From assembly GCA_016893485.2 (NCBI GenBank), contig JAFEKX020000001.1:2294001-2358000 (forward strand): 64,000 nucleotides of DNA, in the 5' to 3' direction. The translations under genes were made by a program, and so were the position numbers. The stretch is from Streptomyces sp. P3 (lineage in GTDB: Bacteria > Actinomycetota > Actinomycetes > Streptomycetales > Streptomycetaceae). Below, in pieces: positions 49,375 to 58,668 of the stretch. Below the pieces are notes generated by a model. The model did no database searches. It was not told the DNA's origin and worked only from the letters and a program-made list of their open reading frames with translations. The stretch's first letter is position 1. The number at the start of each line of letters is the position of its first letter.

Positions 49375-49836
49375 ATGGCAGAGCCGAGGATCTTCACCTC
49401 CGTCGACGACCTGCGGGCGGCGGTCGGTGAGCAGTTGGGGCACACCGACTGGCTGGAGATCGACCAGAAGCGGATCGACCTGTTCGCGGACGCGACGGGC
49501 GACCACCAGTGGATCCACGTGGACCCGGAGAAGGCGGCGGCCGGCCCGTTCAAGACGACCATCGCGCACGGCTACCTCACCCTGTCGCTGCTCCCGCTCT
49601 TCGGCCCGCAGCTGATCAAGGTCGAGGGCGTGCGGATGGGCGTCAACTACGGGACGAACAAGGTCCGTTTCCCCGCCCCGGTCCCGGTCGACTCCCGGCT
49701 GCGCGCCACCGCGACGATCACCGGCGTCGACGACGTACCGGGCGGCGTCCAGGTGACCGTCGCGTTCACCGTGGAGCGCGAGGGCGGCGACAAGCCGGTG
49801 TGCGTGGCCGAGTCGGTGTCGCGCTACTACCTCTGA
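49375..49836 (+). CDS. MaoC-type enoyl-CoA hydratase
   Basis: Intact, 153 residues. Hot-dog fold with the hydratase-2 signature FADATGDHQWIHVDPEKAAA (Asp and His catalytic) and TTIAHGYLTLSLLPLF; end VAFTVEREGGDKPVCVAESV. Hydrates (R)-specific enoyl-CoA or a related thioester; dehydratase roles in other pathways are possible. Convergent with a TetR gene 18 bases away that probably controls it. Confidence 0.92.
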   Translation: MAEPRIFTSVDDLRAAVGEQLGHTDWLEIDQKRIDLFADATGDHQWIHVDPEKAAAGPFKTTIAHGYLTLSLLPLFGPQLIKVEGVRMGVNYGTNKVRFPAPVPVDSRLRATATITGVDDVPGGVQVTVAFTVEREGGDKPVCVAESVSRYYL

Positions 49837-49854
49837 GCGACACCGACTCCCCCG

Positions 49855-50489
49855 CTACTGCGGCTGCTTGGACCCCACCATCCGGAGCACGAGGTCGGCG
49901 TAGAGCGCGCCGACCTCGTCCGGCGTCCGGGGGGGCCGTCGAGGCTGAACCAGCGGGCCACGTCGATGCACAGCGACAGGATCGCGAGGGTGGTGCCCTT
50001 CACGTCGGGCACGTCGAAGGAGCCGTCGGCCACCCCGTCCTCGACGATCCCGCGCACCTCGGCGTCGACCTGCCGGCGCAGCGCGAGGATCTCGGCGCGG
50101 GCGTCCGGGCCGAGCGAGTCGAGTTCGTACTGCACGACCCGCGCGGTGGTGCGCCCGCCCGCGTGCCAGCGCACGAAGGAACTGACGGCGTCGGCGAGCC
50201 GCTCGGCGGCGCTGCCCTCGCGCCCCGCCGCCGTCCGCAGGATGTCGAGGGCCTTCTCGTGGCCGATCCTGCTGATCCGGTGGAGCAGCTCTTCCTTGGT
50301 CTTGTAGTGGATGTAGAGCGCGGCCGGGCTCATGCCGGCGCGGCCCGCGATGTCCCGGGTGGTCGTCGCGTGGTAGCCGCGCTCGGCGAAGGCCTCCACG
50401 GCGGCGATCAGCAGCCGCCGGGCCGCGTCGGGCGTGACCTCTGCCCAGGCCTGCGGGTCGCCCGCGGTCGTCTCCTCCGCCGTACTCAT
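49855..50489 (-). CDS. TetR-family regulator beside MaoC (one frameshift)
   Basis: About 211 residues. HTH: RLLIAAVEAFAERGYHATTT, RDIAGRAGMSPAALYIHYKT. C-terminal domain SFVRWHAGGRTTARVVQYEL of a type common in acyl-CoA-responsive TetR proteins. Break near 49935 (GGGGGG run); end PPRTPDEVGALYADLVLRMV. ATG at 50489. Two related palindromes (before MaoC and before this gene) suggest self-regulation plus control of MaoC. Confidence 0.9.
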
Positions 50490-50537
50490 CGCTCGTGAAC
50501 CCCTCTCGGTGACAAGGGGTCCACCATACCGCCGAAC

Positions 50538-50553
50538 CTGAGCGAGCGCTTAG
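50538..50553. promoter_or_regulatory. TetR-type operator upstream of its own gene
   Basis: CTGAGCGAGCGCTTAG, palindromic except a G/A mismatch at position 3, 49 bases upstream of the TetR start. Shares CTnAGCnnnnGCTTAG with 49315-49330. Confidence 0.65.
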
Positions 50554-50563
50554 TCTCCCCCGC

Positions 50564-50809
50564 TCAGAGCTTTTCGAAGGGGTTGTAGGTGGTACGCGAC
50601 GCATCCTGCCGGTCCCGGATCACCTTGGCGAGGGTGAAGGAGGACGTGACGAGATACAGGACGGCGATCGCGAGGAAGGCCCGTACCCAGGCGTCGGCGT
50701 GCAGCTTGAAGATGCCGATGGCGGTCGCCGCGATGGCGACGGAGAAGGACGCGACGGCCTGGCCGTAGAAGGCGGCCGTGTTCTGCGGTTTGCCCGATGC
50801 TTCGCTCAT
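50564..50809 (-). CDS. YiaA/YiaB-family membrane protein
   Basis: Intact, 81 residues from the ATG at 50809 (an earlier in-frame start adds 17 residues without a ribosome site). Two helices AFYGQAVASFSVAIAATAIG and WVRAFLAIAVLYLVTSSFTL, then TLAKVIRDRQDASR. Typical YiaAB two-helix domain; function unknown. Separate from its neighbours. Confidence 0.85.
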   Translation of the reverse strand: MSEASGKPQNTAAFYGQAVASFSVAIAATAIGIFKLHADAWVRAFLAIAVLYLVTSSFTLAKVIRDRQDASRTTYNPFEKL

Positions 50810-50914
50810 GGGGACAGCATCGGGCGCCACGGCTCCCCCGGCATCCGTACGGATACTCAACTCGCCTACTCAGAACGGGTCTTCAGTGGGAGGCGAGAGG
50901 TACAGGGGCGGGCC

Positions 50915-52065
50915 TCAGAACGCGGAGACGCCCGTCAGCGCGCGTCCGATGAGGAGTTTCTGGATCTGGCTGGTGCCCTCGTAGAGGGTCATCACGCGGG
51001 CGTCGCGCAGCAGCTTGCCCGCCGGGTACTCGTCGATGTAGCCGTAGCCGCCGAAGACCTGGAGCGCGTTGTTGGCGGCGCGTACGGCGGCCTCCGACGC
51101 GAAGAGCTTGGCCTTGGAGGACTCGGTCGCGAAGGGCAGGCCCCGGTCGATGAGGTCGGCGACCCGCCAGGTCAGCAGGCGGGCCGCGTCCACGTCGACG
51201 GCGATGTCGCTGATCAGTTCCTGGACGAGCTGGTGCCGTGCGATGGGCTTGCCGAACTGCTCGCGCTCACCGGCGTAGCGGAGGGCCACGTCGAGCGCGG
51301 CCTGGGCGATGCCGACACAGCCCGCCGCGACCGACATCCGGCCCTTGGCCAGCGCCGACATGGCGACCGAGAAGCCCTTGCCCTCGGGGCGAGCATCGCG
51401 GAGGCGGGCACGCGCACATCCTCGAGGACGATCTCGGCGGTGGCCTGGCCACGCAGGCCGAGCTTGCCGTGGATGGTGCGGCGGGTGAGGCCGGGGGTGT
51501 CGGTCGGGACGAGGAAGGCGGAGACGCCCTTGTGTCCCGGGGCATCGGTCGAGCGCGCGAAGAGGAGGACTACGTCGGCCCAAGTCCCGTTCGTGATGAA
51601 CATCTTGGTGCCGTTGACGACGTAGTCGTCGCCGTCGCGGACGGCGCGGGTGGTGAGGTTGCCGGCGTCGGAACCGGTGCCGGGTTCGGTGAGACCGAAG
51701 CAGCCGACGTACGCGCCGGAGGTGAGCCCCGGCAGCCAGCGGCGCTTCTGCTCCTCGTTCCCCCAGGCCGCGATCGACTTGGCGACGAGGCCCAGCGAGA
51801 CGGAGACGATGCCGCGCACGGAGGAGTCGCCCCGGCCGAGTTCCTCGGTGACCAGGCAGTACGCGAGGTGGTCGCCGCCCGAGCCGCCGTACTCCTCGTC
51901 GACGGTCAGGCCCAGGAAGCCGACCCCGCCGAGCTTCTTGACGATCGAGCGGTCGACCTCCTCGGCGCGGTCCCAGGCGATGACGTGCGGGGCGATCTCG
52001 CGGTCCACGAAGTCCCTGGCGAGCCGCCGTACGGCCTCCTGCTCCTCGCTCAGTCCCAGGTTCAT
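50915..52065 (-). CDS. Acyl-CoA dehydrogenase (one frameshift)
   Basis: About 383 residues. MNLGLSEEQEAVRRLARDFV, CFGLTEPGTGSDAGNLTTRA, YVVNGTKMFITNGTWADVVL, LGLRGQATAEIVLEDVRVPA, LQVFGGYGYIDEYPAGKLLR, with catalytic Glu in VMTLYEGTSQIQKLLIGRAL. Short/branched-chain ACAD type: FAD-linked alpha,beta-oxidation of an acyl-CoA. Break near 51390. Divergent from a TetR gene with the operator between. Confidence 0.92.
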
Positions 52066-52112
52066 TGCGCGTCACCCCAAGTGGAAGGCCGTACGTCGAC
52101 TGCTGCACATTT

Positions 52113-52131
52113 AAATTAGCACTGCTAGTTT
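52113..52131. promoter_or_regulatory. TetR-type operator between the ACAD and its divergent TetR
   Basis: AAATTAGCACTGCTAGTTT: 8 of 9 pairs symmetrical about the central C. AT-rich in a GC-rich setting, midway between two divergent start codons. A near copy, AAACTAGCGATGTTAGTTT, lies at 56568-56586 upstream of the ALDH/ADH operon. Confidence 0.75.
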
Positions 52132-52158
52132 CACTCTCGCAGCCCTACTATGTGCGGC

Positions 52159-52798
52159 ATGGCCCGACCGCGCAAGCCCCTTCTCAGTACCGACCGGATC
52201 GTCGAGACGGCGCGGGTGCTGGTGGACGCGGAGGGCCTCGCGGCCGTGTCCACGCGGCGGCTCGCCGCGGAGCTGGGGTGAGTGGGCCCTCGCTCTACAA
52301 CCACTTCCGCACCAAGGACCAGATCCTGGAGGCGGTTGCCGACTCGGTCAGCGCGCAGGTCGATCTGTCGATGTTCTCGGACGGGCGGGACTGGCGTACG
52401 GCGTTGCACGACTGGGCCGTGTCGTATCGCTCCGCGCTCCGTGATCATCCGAACATCGTGCCCGTGCTGGCGACCGGGCCGGGGCGGCGGCCGGCGGGGT
52501 TGCGGCTCGCCGACGCGGTCTACGGGGCGATGGTCGACGCGGGGTGGCCTGCGGCTCAGGCCACGTCGATCGGGGCGTTGATGCGGTACTTCATCATGGG
52601 GTCGGCGTTGGGGTCGTTCGCCGGGGATTTGTCGACGACGAGAGTGCGTACGATCCCGCCGACTATCCGCATCTCGGGCAGGCTCATCTGCTTGCCGAGC
52701 AGCAGGAGAAGGTGGACGAGCGGGCGTTCGAGGTGGGGCTCGCGGCGTTGCTGGACGGGTTGGCGGGACAGTTCGAGGAGATGCGACGGGCCGGTTAG
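52159..52798 (+). CDS. TetR-family regulator (two frameshifts)
   Basis: About 213 residues. MARPRKPLLSTDRIVETARV, LAAVSTRRLAAELG then SGPSLYNHFRTKDQILEAVA (HTH with typical L-Y-N-H-F), C-terminal TetR_C domain (RSALRDHPNIVPVLATGPGR; ALMRYFIMGSALGSFA). Breaks near 52278 and 52632; end AALLDGLAGQFEEMRRAG. Its divergent partner is an acyl-CoA dehydrogenase; a near-copy of the shared operator at 56.6 kb widens its likely regulon. Confidence 0.9.
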
Positions 52799-53093
52799 GT
52801 TCTGTCGGCTGTCGGCTGTCGGCTGTCGGCTGTCGGCTGTCGAGTGCCGGTGCGTGGGGGCTGGTCGCGCAGTTCCCCGCGCCCCTTCGGAACGCGCCCG
52901 TGCCGCACAGCGTGCCGCCGGGCCACCTCGCTGGAAACGAGGGAAGCGCAACCTCGTTCAGGGGCGCGGGGAACTGCGCGGCCGACCACGACTTTCGCGC
53001 ACCCGGCACGCCACAGAAGCCCCCACCCCTACCCCGACGATGGCGTCCGATTTCCGCCAGCGACGCCACTCTTCCGCCCTCTAGCCTCGCGAC
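52799..53093. repeat. Tandem heptamer and inverted pair of dispersed repeats
   Basis: GTCGGCT repeats five times at 52804-52838. Then GGGGGCTGGTCGCGCAGTTC (52857-) and, 100 bases on, GGGGCGCGGGGAACTGCGCG (52955-) are two copies of the same Streptomyces intergenic repeat in inverted orientation, able to form a long stem. No gene. Confidence 0.8.
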
Positions 53094-54029
53094 ATGACGA
53101 ACCTCATACGCCGCCCCGAACGGACAGCCGCCGCTGCCGCCGTCGTCACCGTCGTGCTGTGGGCCTCCGCCTTCGTGGCCATCCGGAGCGCGGGGTCCGC
53201 CTACTCACCCGGCGCACTGGCACTGGGCCGGCTGACGAGCAGGGCGTTGACCCTGGGCGTGATCTCTCTCGTACGGCGGGCCGGGGTACCGCCCCGGTCC
53301 GCCTGGCGCGGGATCGCGGTCTCGGGCGTGCTGTGGTTCGGGTTCTACATGGTCGTCCTGAACTGGGGCGAGCAACAGGTCGACGCCGGCACCGCCGCCC
53401 TCGTCGTCAACATCGGGCCGATCCTGATCGCCCTGCTCGGCTCCCGGCTGCTCGGTGACGCGATGCCGCCGCGGCTGCTCGCGGGGATGGCGGTGTCGTT
53501 CGCGGGTGCGGTGACCGTGGGGCTCTCGATGTCGGGCGAGGGCGGTTCGTCCGTGCTCGGCGTGGTGCTGTGTCTGCTCGCCGCCGTCGCGTACGCCGGT
53601 GGGGTGGTCGCCCAGAAGCCGGCCCTGGCGCGGGCGAGCGCCCTCCAGGTGACGACGTTCGGGTGCCTCGTCGGGGCGGTGCTGTGCCTGCCGTTCGCCG
53701 GGCAGCTCGTCGAGCAGGCCGGTGACGCGCCCGTCTCCGCCACGCTCAACATGGTCTACCTGGGCGTCTTCCCGACGGCGCTCGCCTTCACGACCTGGGC
53801 CTACGCCCTCGCCCGCACCACCGCGAGCAGGATGGGCGCGACCACGTACGCGGTACCCGCGCTGGTCGTCCTGATGTCGTGGCTGGTGCTGGGCGAGGTG
53901 CCGGGGCTGCTCACGCTGGGAGGCGGCGTGCTGTGTCTGGCGGGTGTGGCGGTGTCGCGGTCCCGACCTCGGGCTCGGACGGAGCGGGCCGCGGCGGTGG
54001 AGAGGCCGCAGCCCGAACAGGTGCCGTAG
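53094..54029 (+). CDS. EamA-family (DMT) transporter
   Basis: Intact, 311 residues, ten membrane helices in two EamA repeats (WASAFVAIRSAGSAYSPGAL ... ALGRLTSRALTLG; LAAVAYAGGVVAQKPALARA ... MGATTYAVPALVVLMSWLVL). Exporters of metabolites or amino acids belong here; substrate unknown. Cytoplasmic tail Arg/Pro-rich. Convergent with the ADH gene, 10 bases apart. Confidence 0.92.
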   Translation: MTNLIRRPERTAAAAAVVTVVLWASAFVAIRSAGSAYSPGALALGRLTSRALTLGVISLVRRAGVPPRSAWRGIAVSGVLWFGFYMVVLNWGEQQVDAGTAALVVNIGPILIALLGSRLLGDAMPPRLLAGMAVSFAGAVTVGLSMSGEGGSSVLGVVLCLLAAVAYAGGVVAQKPALARASALQVTTFGCLVGAVLCLPFAGQLVEQAGDAPVSATLNMVYLGVFPTALAFTTWAYALARTTASRMGATTYAVPALVVLMSWLVLGEVPGLLTLGGGVLCLAGVAVSRSRPRARTERAAAVERPQPEQVP

Positions 54030-54039
54030 CGAAGGGGGT

Positions 54040-55121
54040 TCAGAACACCACCAGCGCCCGTCCGCCCTTCCCCGCCACCATGTTCTCGAACGCCCCCGGA
54101 ATCCCGTCCAGCGCGATCCGTTCCGTCACCAGCGACCCGAGGTCCAGTCGTCCGGCCCTGACGTGTTCGGCGAGCACGGGCACGTCCTTCGCCGGGTCCG
54201 AGTTGCCGTAGACGCAGCCGCTCAACGTCCTTCCCCAGTGGAAGAGTTCGAGCGCGTTGAAGGTGACCTGCTGGTCCTTGCCGCCGATGCCGACGACTGT
54301 CGTACGGCCGCCCCGGCGGGTGGATTCCCAGGCGGTGCGGATGGTGACGGCTCGGCCGACGCACTCGACGGCGACGTCAACGCCCTGTTTTCCGGTGAGG
54401 GTTCGGATCTCGCGGGCCGTGTTCTCGGAGGCGACCACGTAGTCCGTCGCTCCGGCCGCGCGGGCCAACTCCTCCTTCTCCGGGGAGACATCGACGGCGA
54501 CGATCGTCGTGGCGCCCGCGATCCGGGCCGACTGGACAGTCGACAGGCCCACTCCTCCGATGCCGAAGACGGCGACCGTCTCCCCCTCCCGGACCTGTGC
54601 CGAGTGGTGGATCGCGCCGTAGCCGGTGAGGACCGCGCAGCCGAGGAGGGCCGCGTCCGTCAGCGGGATGCCCTCAGGGAGGGGCAGGACACAGGCCGCC
54701 GCTACGACCGTCTCCTCGGCGAACGCGGCCACGTTCAGGCCGGGGTGGAGGTCGCTGCCGTCGGAGCTGCGATGGGCGTAGACGTCGGCGGCGCCGTTGA
54801 GCGCGTTGGCGCAGAGCCAGACCTCGCCCAGCGCGCAGGCGTGGCAAGTGCCGCAGGACGGCGCCCAGTTGAGGATGACCGGATCGCCGGGTGCGACATG
54901 GGTGACGCCCTCCCCACGGCCACGACCGTGCCCGCGCCCTCGTGACCGAGGACCGCCGGGACCGGCACGCGCATGGTGCCGTTGCTGAGGGACAGGTCGG
55001 AGTGGCAGACCCCGGCGGCGGCGAGACGGATGCGGACCTGTCCTGGGCCGGGGTCCGGGAGGTCGATCTCGGCGATCTCCAACGGGGCGCCCACGGCGGG
55101 CAGTACGGCGGCGCGGACCAT
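54040..55121 (-). CDS. Zinc-dependent alcohol dehydrogenase (one frameshift)
   Basis: About 360 residues, class III-like MDR. Catalytic zinc: GVCHSDLSLSNGTM and LGHEGAGTVVAVG; structural zinc Cys set in CGTCHACALGEVWLC (joined frame); Rossmann FGIGGVGLSTVQSARIAGAT; GGRTTVVGIGG. Break near 54915. Oxidises a primary alcohol or hemithioacetal with NAD; the ALDH immediately upstream would take the aldehyde on to the acid. ATG at 55121 with CAGGAGG, 20 bases behind the ALDH stop. Confidence 0.9.
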
Positions 55122-55140
55122 GTGAGGCCTCCTGAGGGGT

Positions 55141-56528
55141 CTAGAACTGAAGGGACTTGGTCTGGAGGTACTCGGACAGTCCGTGCGCGCCGAGTTCCCG
55201 GCCCACCCCCGACTGCTTGTAACCCCGAACGGGGCACGGGGGTTGAAGCGCCCGCCGTTGATGTCCACCTGCCCGGTCTCCAGCCGCCGCGCGAACGCGA
55301 CCGCTTCGGCCTCCTCGCCGGCCCACACCGCGCCCGCGAGGCCGTAGACCGTGCCGTTGGCGATGCGGACGGCCTCGTCCTCGTCGTCGTAGCGGAGGAT
55401 CGAGAGGACCGGGCCGAAGATCTCCTCCTGGGCGATCGTCATGTCGGGGGTGACGTCGGCGAAGACGGTCGGGCTGATGAAGTAGCCCTGCTCGGAGGGG
55501 GATTCGGGGCCGCCCGCGACCAGGCGCGCGCCCTCGGCGACGCCCTGCTCGATGTAACCGCGCACCCGGGCCTGCTGTTTGGCGTTGACGACCGGGCCGA
55601 TGCGGGAGCCGTACTTGGCGGCTGCCGTCGCGGCCAGCTCCACCGCCTCGTCGTACTGGTCGCGGTGGACGAGCATGCGGGTCCAAGCGCTGCACGTCTG
55701 GCCGGAGTTGGACATCACGTTGGCGACGCCGACGTTGACGGCCTTGGCGAGGTCGGCGCTCGGGAGGATGACATTGGCGGACTTGCCGCCGAGCTCCAGG
55801 GCGACCTTCTTCACCGCGGCGCCCGCCGTCGCGCCGATCTGGCGGCCCACCGCCGTGGAGCCGGTGAAGGAGACGAGGTCGACGCCCGGGTGTTCGGCGA
55901 GGGCCTGTCCCGCGATCGGGCCGAGGCCGGTGACGAGGTTGAAGACGCCCGCCGGGATGCCCGCCTCGTCGATTGCCTCGGCGAACAACTGGGCGGTGAG
56001 CGGGGTGTCTTCGGCGGGCTTCAGCACCACCGTGCAGCCCGCCGCGAGGGCCGGGGCGACCTTGGCGACGATCTGGTGGAGGGGGTAGTTCCAGGGGGTG
56101 ATCGCGCCGACCACGCCGATCGGCTCCTGGTAGACCGTCGAGTTGCCGACCTTCTCCTCGAAGGCGTGGGACGCGGCGAGTTCGGCGTACGAACCCGCGA
56201 CCGCGATCGGCACGCCGGCGTGGACGGCCTGCGAGAAGGCGAGCGGCGAGCCGAGTTCGGCGGTGACGGTCTCGGCGATCTCGTCCTTGCGGGCCGCCAA
56301 CACGTCCCGCAGGGAGGCCAGTTGGGCGGCGCGTTCGGCGGGCGGGGTCGCGGCCCAGCCCGGAAGGGCGGCACGGGCGGCCCGTACGGCGGCGTCGACG
56401 TCGGCGGCGGTACCGGCCGGGACGCGGTCGATCACCTGCTCGTCGAGCGGGTTCACCACGTCGATGGTGTCCCCGCTCGCGGCGGGGCGCCAGGCGCCGT
56501 CGATGTACATGCCGTCGTGTGCCTTCAT
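55141..56528 (-). CDS. Aldehyde dehydrogenase (one frameshift)
   Basis: About 462 residues. Full ALDH set: GVVGAITPWNYPLHQIVAKV, VVLKPAEDTPLTAQLFAEAI, FTGSTAVGRQIGATAG, catalytic Glu in VALELGGKSANVIL, catalytic Cys in SNSGQTCSAWTRM, EEIFGPVLSILRYDDEDEAV, GYKQSGVGRELGAHGLSEYL. NAD(P)-dependent oxidation of an aldehyde. Break near 55225. The upstream palindrome at 56568 is the same type as that of the 52-kb TetR. Confidence 0.93.
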
Positions 56529-56567
56529 CGTGCTGCCTCCCGGGCGTGACTACGTCGTCCGCCTCAC

Positions 56568-56586
56568 AAACTAGCGATGTTAGTTT
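56568..56586. promoter_or_regulatory. TetR-type operator before the ALDH/ADH operon
   Basis: AAACTAGCGATGTTAGTTT: 7 of 9 pairs symmetrical; matches 52113-52131 at the outer arms. It lies 40 bases upstream of the ALDH start. Confidence 0.7.
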
Positions 56587-56648
56587 TCCGGCGCCAGAGA
56601 CCCCGGGTCACAGACCCGCGGCGACCCAGGAAGCCGGGGACGGACACC

Positions 56649-57101
56649 TCAGAAATCGACCCGCGCCCGGTCGTCCACCCGGGCCACCGCCTCCTGCCCG
56701 AAGGCCTTCTCGTAGGCCCGCCGGACCCCCTCGATCCTCCGGTCGTTCGCACCCGCCGCCGACACCGGATACAGCAGGATCAGCTCATACGACCGCTCCT
56801 TCTCGACCCGCCCGTTCGCGTCCCGCCACTGCCCGCGCCCGTCCTGCACGGTCAGCCCGCCCGGGAAGCCGGGCGTGACCTCCTTGTCGACGAAGGCCGT
56901 GAACTGCCGCTCGGTGACGGCCGGTCCGCCGTCCGGCCGCTCGGTGCCGAAGAAGAGCTGCGTCTCGATGTACGGCGTTCCGCGCGTCGGCGCCGGAGCG
57001 GTCTCCGTGTCGAGGCTCGCGTAGGCGGTGGGGGCCGCGGCAGCCAGGAGGAGGCCGACGACGGCGAGAGCTGCCCGGTTTCGGGTGAAGTGCACGTTCA
57101 T
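56649..57101 (-). CDS. DUF3574 secreted protein
   Basis: Intact, 150 residues from the ATG at 57101. Signal peptide MNVHFTRNRAALAVVGLLLA...AYA. The mature DUF3574 domain reads YIETQLFFGTERPDGGPAVT, FTAFVDKEVTPGFPGGLTVQ DGRGQWRDANGRVEKERSYE. Function unknown; similar proteins are found in many actinomycetes and proteobacteria. Confidence 0.88.
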   Translation of the reverse strand: MNVHFTRNRAALAVVGLLLAAAAPTAYASLDTETAPAPTRGTPYIETQLFFGTERPDGGPAVTERQFTAFVDKEVTPGFPGGLTVQDGRGQWRDANGRVEKERSYELILLYPVSAAGANDRRIEGVRRAYEKAFGQEAVARVDDRARVDF

Positions 57102-57121
57102 GCACCTATCCGTACCGGGCG

Positions 57122-58455
57122 TCACTCCTCCAGGTCGGGCAGCCGCGCCGGAGCCGGGGAGATCCGGTCGCCGTGCTGGTCGAAGACGAACAGGTGGTCG
57201 ATGTCGACGAGCAGCGGGACCTGCATGCCGTGACGGAGTTCGATGTCGGGCGTGGTGCGCACGACGAGGTCGCCGGGGAGGCGACCCTCGGGCGGCGCGT
57301 GGTCGGCCACCGCCTCCACCGAGGGATCCAGGGCCACCACGGGACCGGCGCGCAGCGCGCCCGCGCGCTCCCGCAGCCGGCCGAGGACGCTGCCCTCGCG
57401 TCGGCGGCGACGGACCGGCCGGGCGGGGCGCGGGGCCTCCAACTCCGGTACGACGGCGGGCCGGGAGCCGGTGTTGAAGTGGACGAGTACCTCATGGCCC
57501 TGGAACTCGACATGCTCGACGAGGCCGCTGATGGCCACCTCGCCGGGGCGGGCAGCGGCGGGCTTGGCGATGCGTACGGCCTCGGAGCGCAGGCCGACGA
57601 TGACCTCGCGGCCCTGCTGGACGCGGAGCAACTGGTGGTCCAGGCACAGGGGTTCGGGCAGCCGGAGGTACTGCTTGCCGAGGCTGATGGTCATCGCGCC
57701 GTCCAACGGGGCCCGGACCAGGCCCCGGAGGAGGTTGATGCGCGGGGTGCCGATGAAGGCGGCGACGAAGACGTTGCGGGGCAGCGCGTACACCGAGCGC
57801 GGGGTGCCGACCTGCTGGAGGACCCCACCGCGCAGCACGGCGACCCGGTCGCCGAGCGACATGGCCTCGGCCTGGTCGTGGGTGACGTAGACCGTGGTGA
57901 CGCCCAACTTGCGGGTGAGGGAGGAGATTTCGGCGCGGAGGTGGTTGCGGAGTTTGGCGTCGAGGTTGGAGAGCGGCTCGTCCATGAGGAAGGCGGAGGG
58001 GTGGCGGGCGATGGCGCGGCCCATGGCGACGCGCTGGCGTTCGCCGCCGGAGAGCTGGCTGGGGAAGCGTTCCAGGAGGTCCTCGATGCCCAGCATGCGG
58101 GCGGTGGCGTCGACGCGGGCGCGCGGGTCCTCACCGGGGGTCTCGATGCGCAGCGGGAAGCCGATGTTGTCGCGGCTGGTCATGCTCGGGTAGAGGGCGA
58201 AGTTCTGGAACACCATCGCCATGTCCCGTTCGGAGGGCGCGAGTTCGTTGGCCAGCTCGCCGTCGAGCCGCAACTCGCCCTCGGTGATCTGCTCCAGGCC
58301 CGCGATCATCCTCAGCACGGTCGACTTGCCGCACCCGGACGGCCCGAGCAGGACGAGGAACTCCCCGGCGCGATGTCCAGCGACATCCGGTCGACCACGC
58401 GGACGCCTCGCGTGTAGGCCTTGCTCACGTCGTGCAGGGAGATGGCGCGTGTCAT
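57122..58455 (-). CDS. ABC transporter ATPase, multi-sugar (MsmK/UgpC) type (one frameshift)
   Basis: About 444 residues; starts MTRAISLHDVSKAYTRGVRV (joined frame, ATG 58455), Walker A LGPSGCGKST, signature LSGGERQRVAMGRAIARHPS, Walker B FLMDEPLSNLDAKLR, switch His in VYVTHDQAEAMSLGDR. C-terminal OB/regulatory domains follow (AFIGTPRINLLRGLVRAPLD; EVLVHFNTGSRPAVVPELEA; DHLFVFDQHGDRISP). Break at ~58368 (GGGG). No permease or binding protein lies nearby, so it may be a shared ATPase serving several carbohydrate importers, as MsiK does in Streptomyces. Confidence 0.92.
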
Positions 58456-58668
58456 GACGAGTGCCCCCGGGGCTCACTTGGGCGACGGTGCTCCGCGATC
58501 CGGACACCTCGCACGGGTCGTACGAGGCTTGTGAGTCACGGAAGCTAACGGAATGTGCGCGCCGGAGGGAAGAGACCGGACGGGATCGGGCGGGTCGGTC
58601 CGGGTGGTGAGAAAACGGACGATCGCGTTCAGTCGGCGGACCTCTTCAGCGGACCCTGTTACGCGCTC

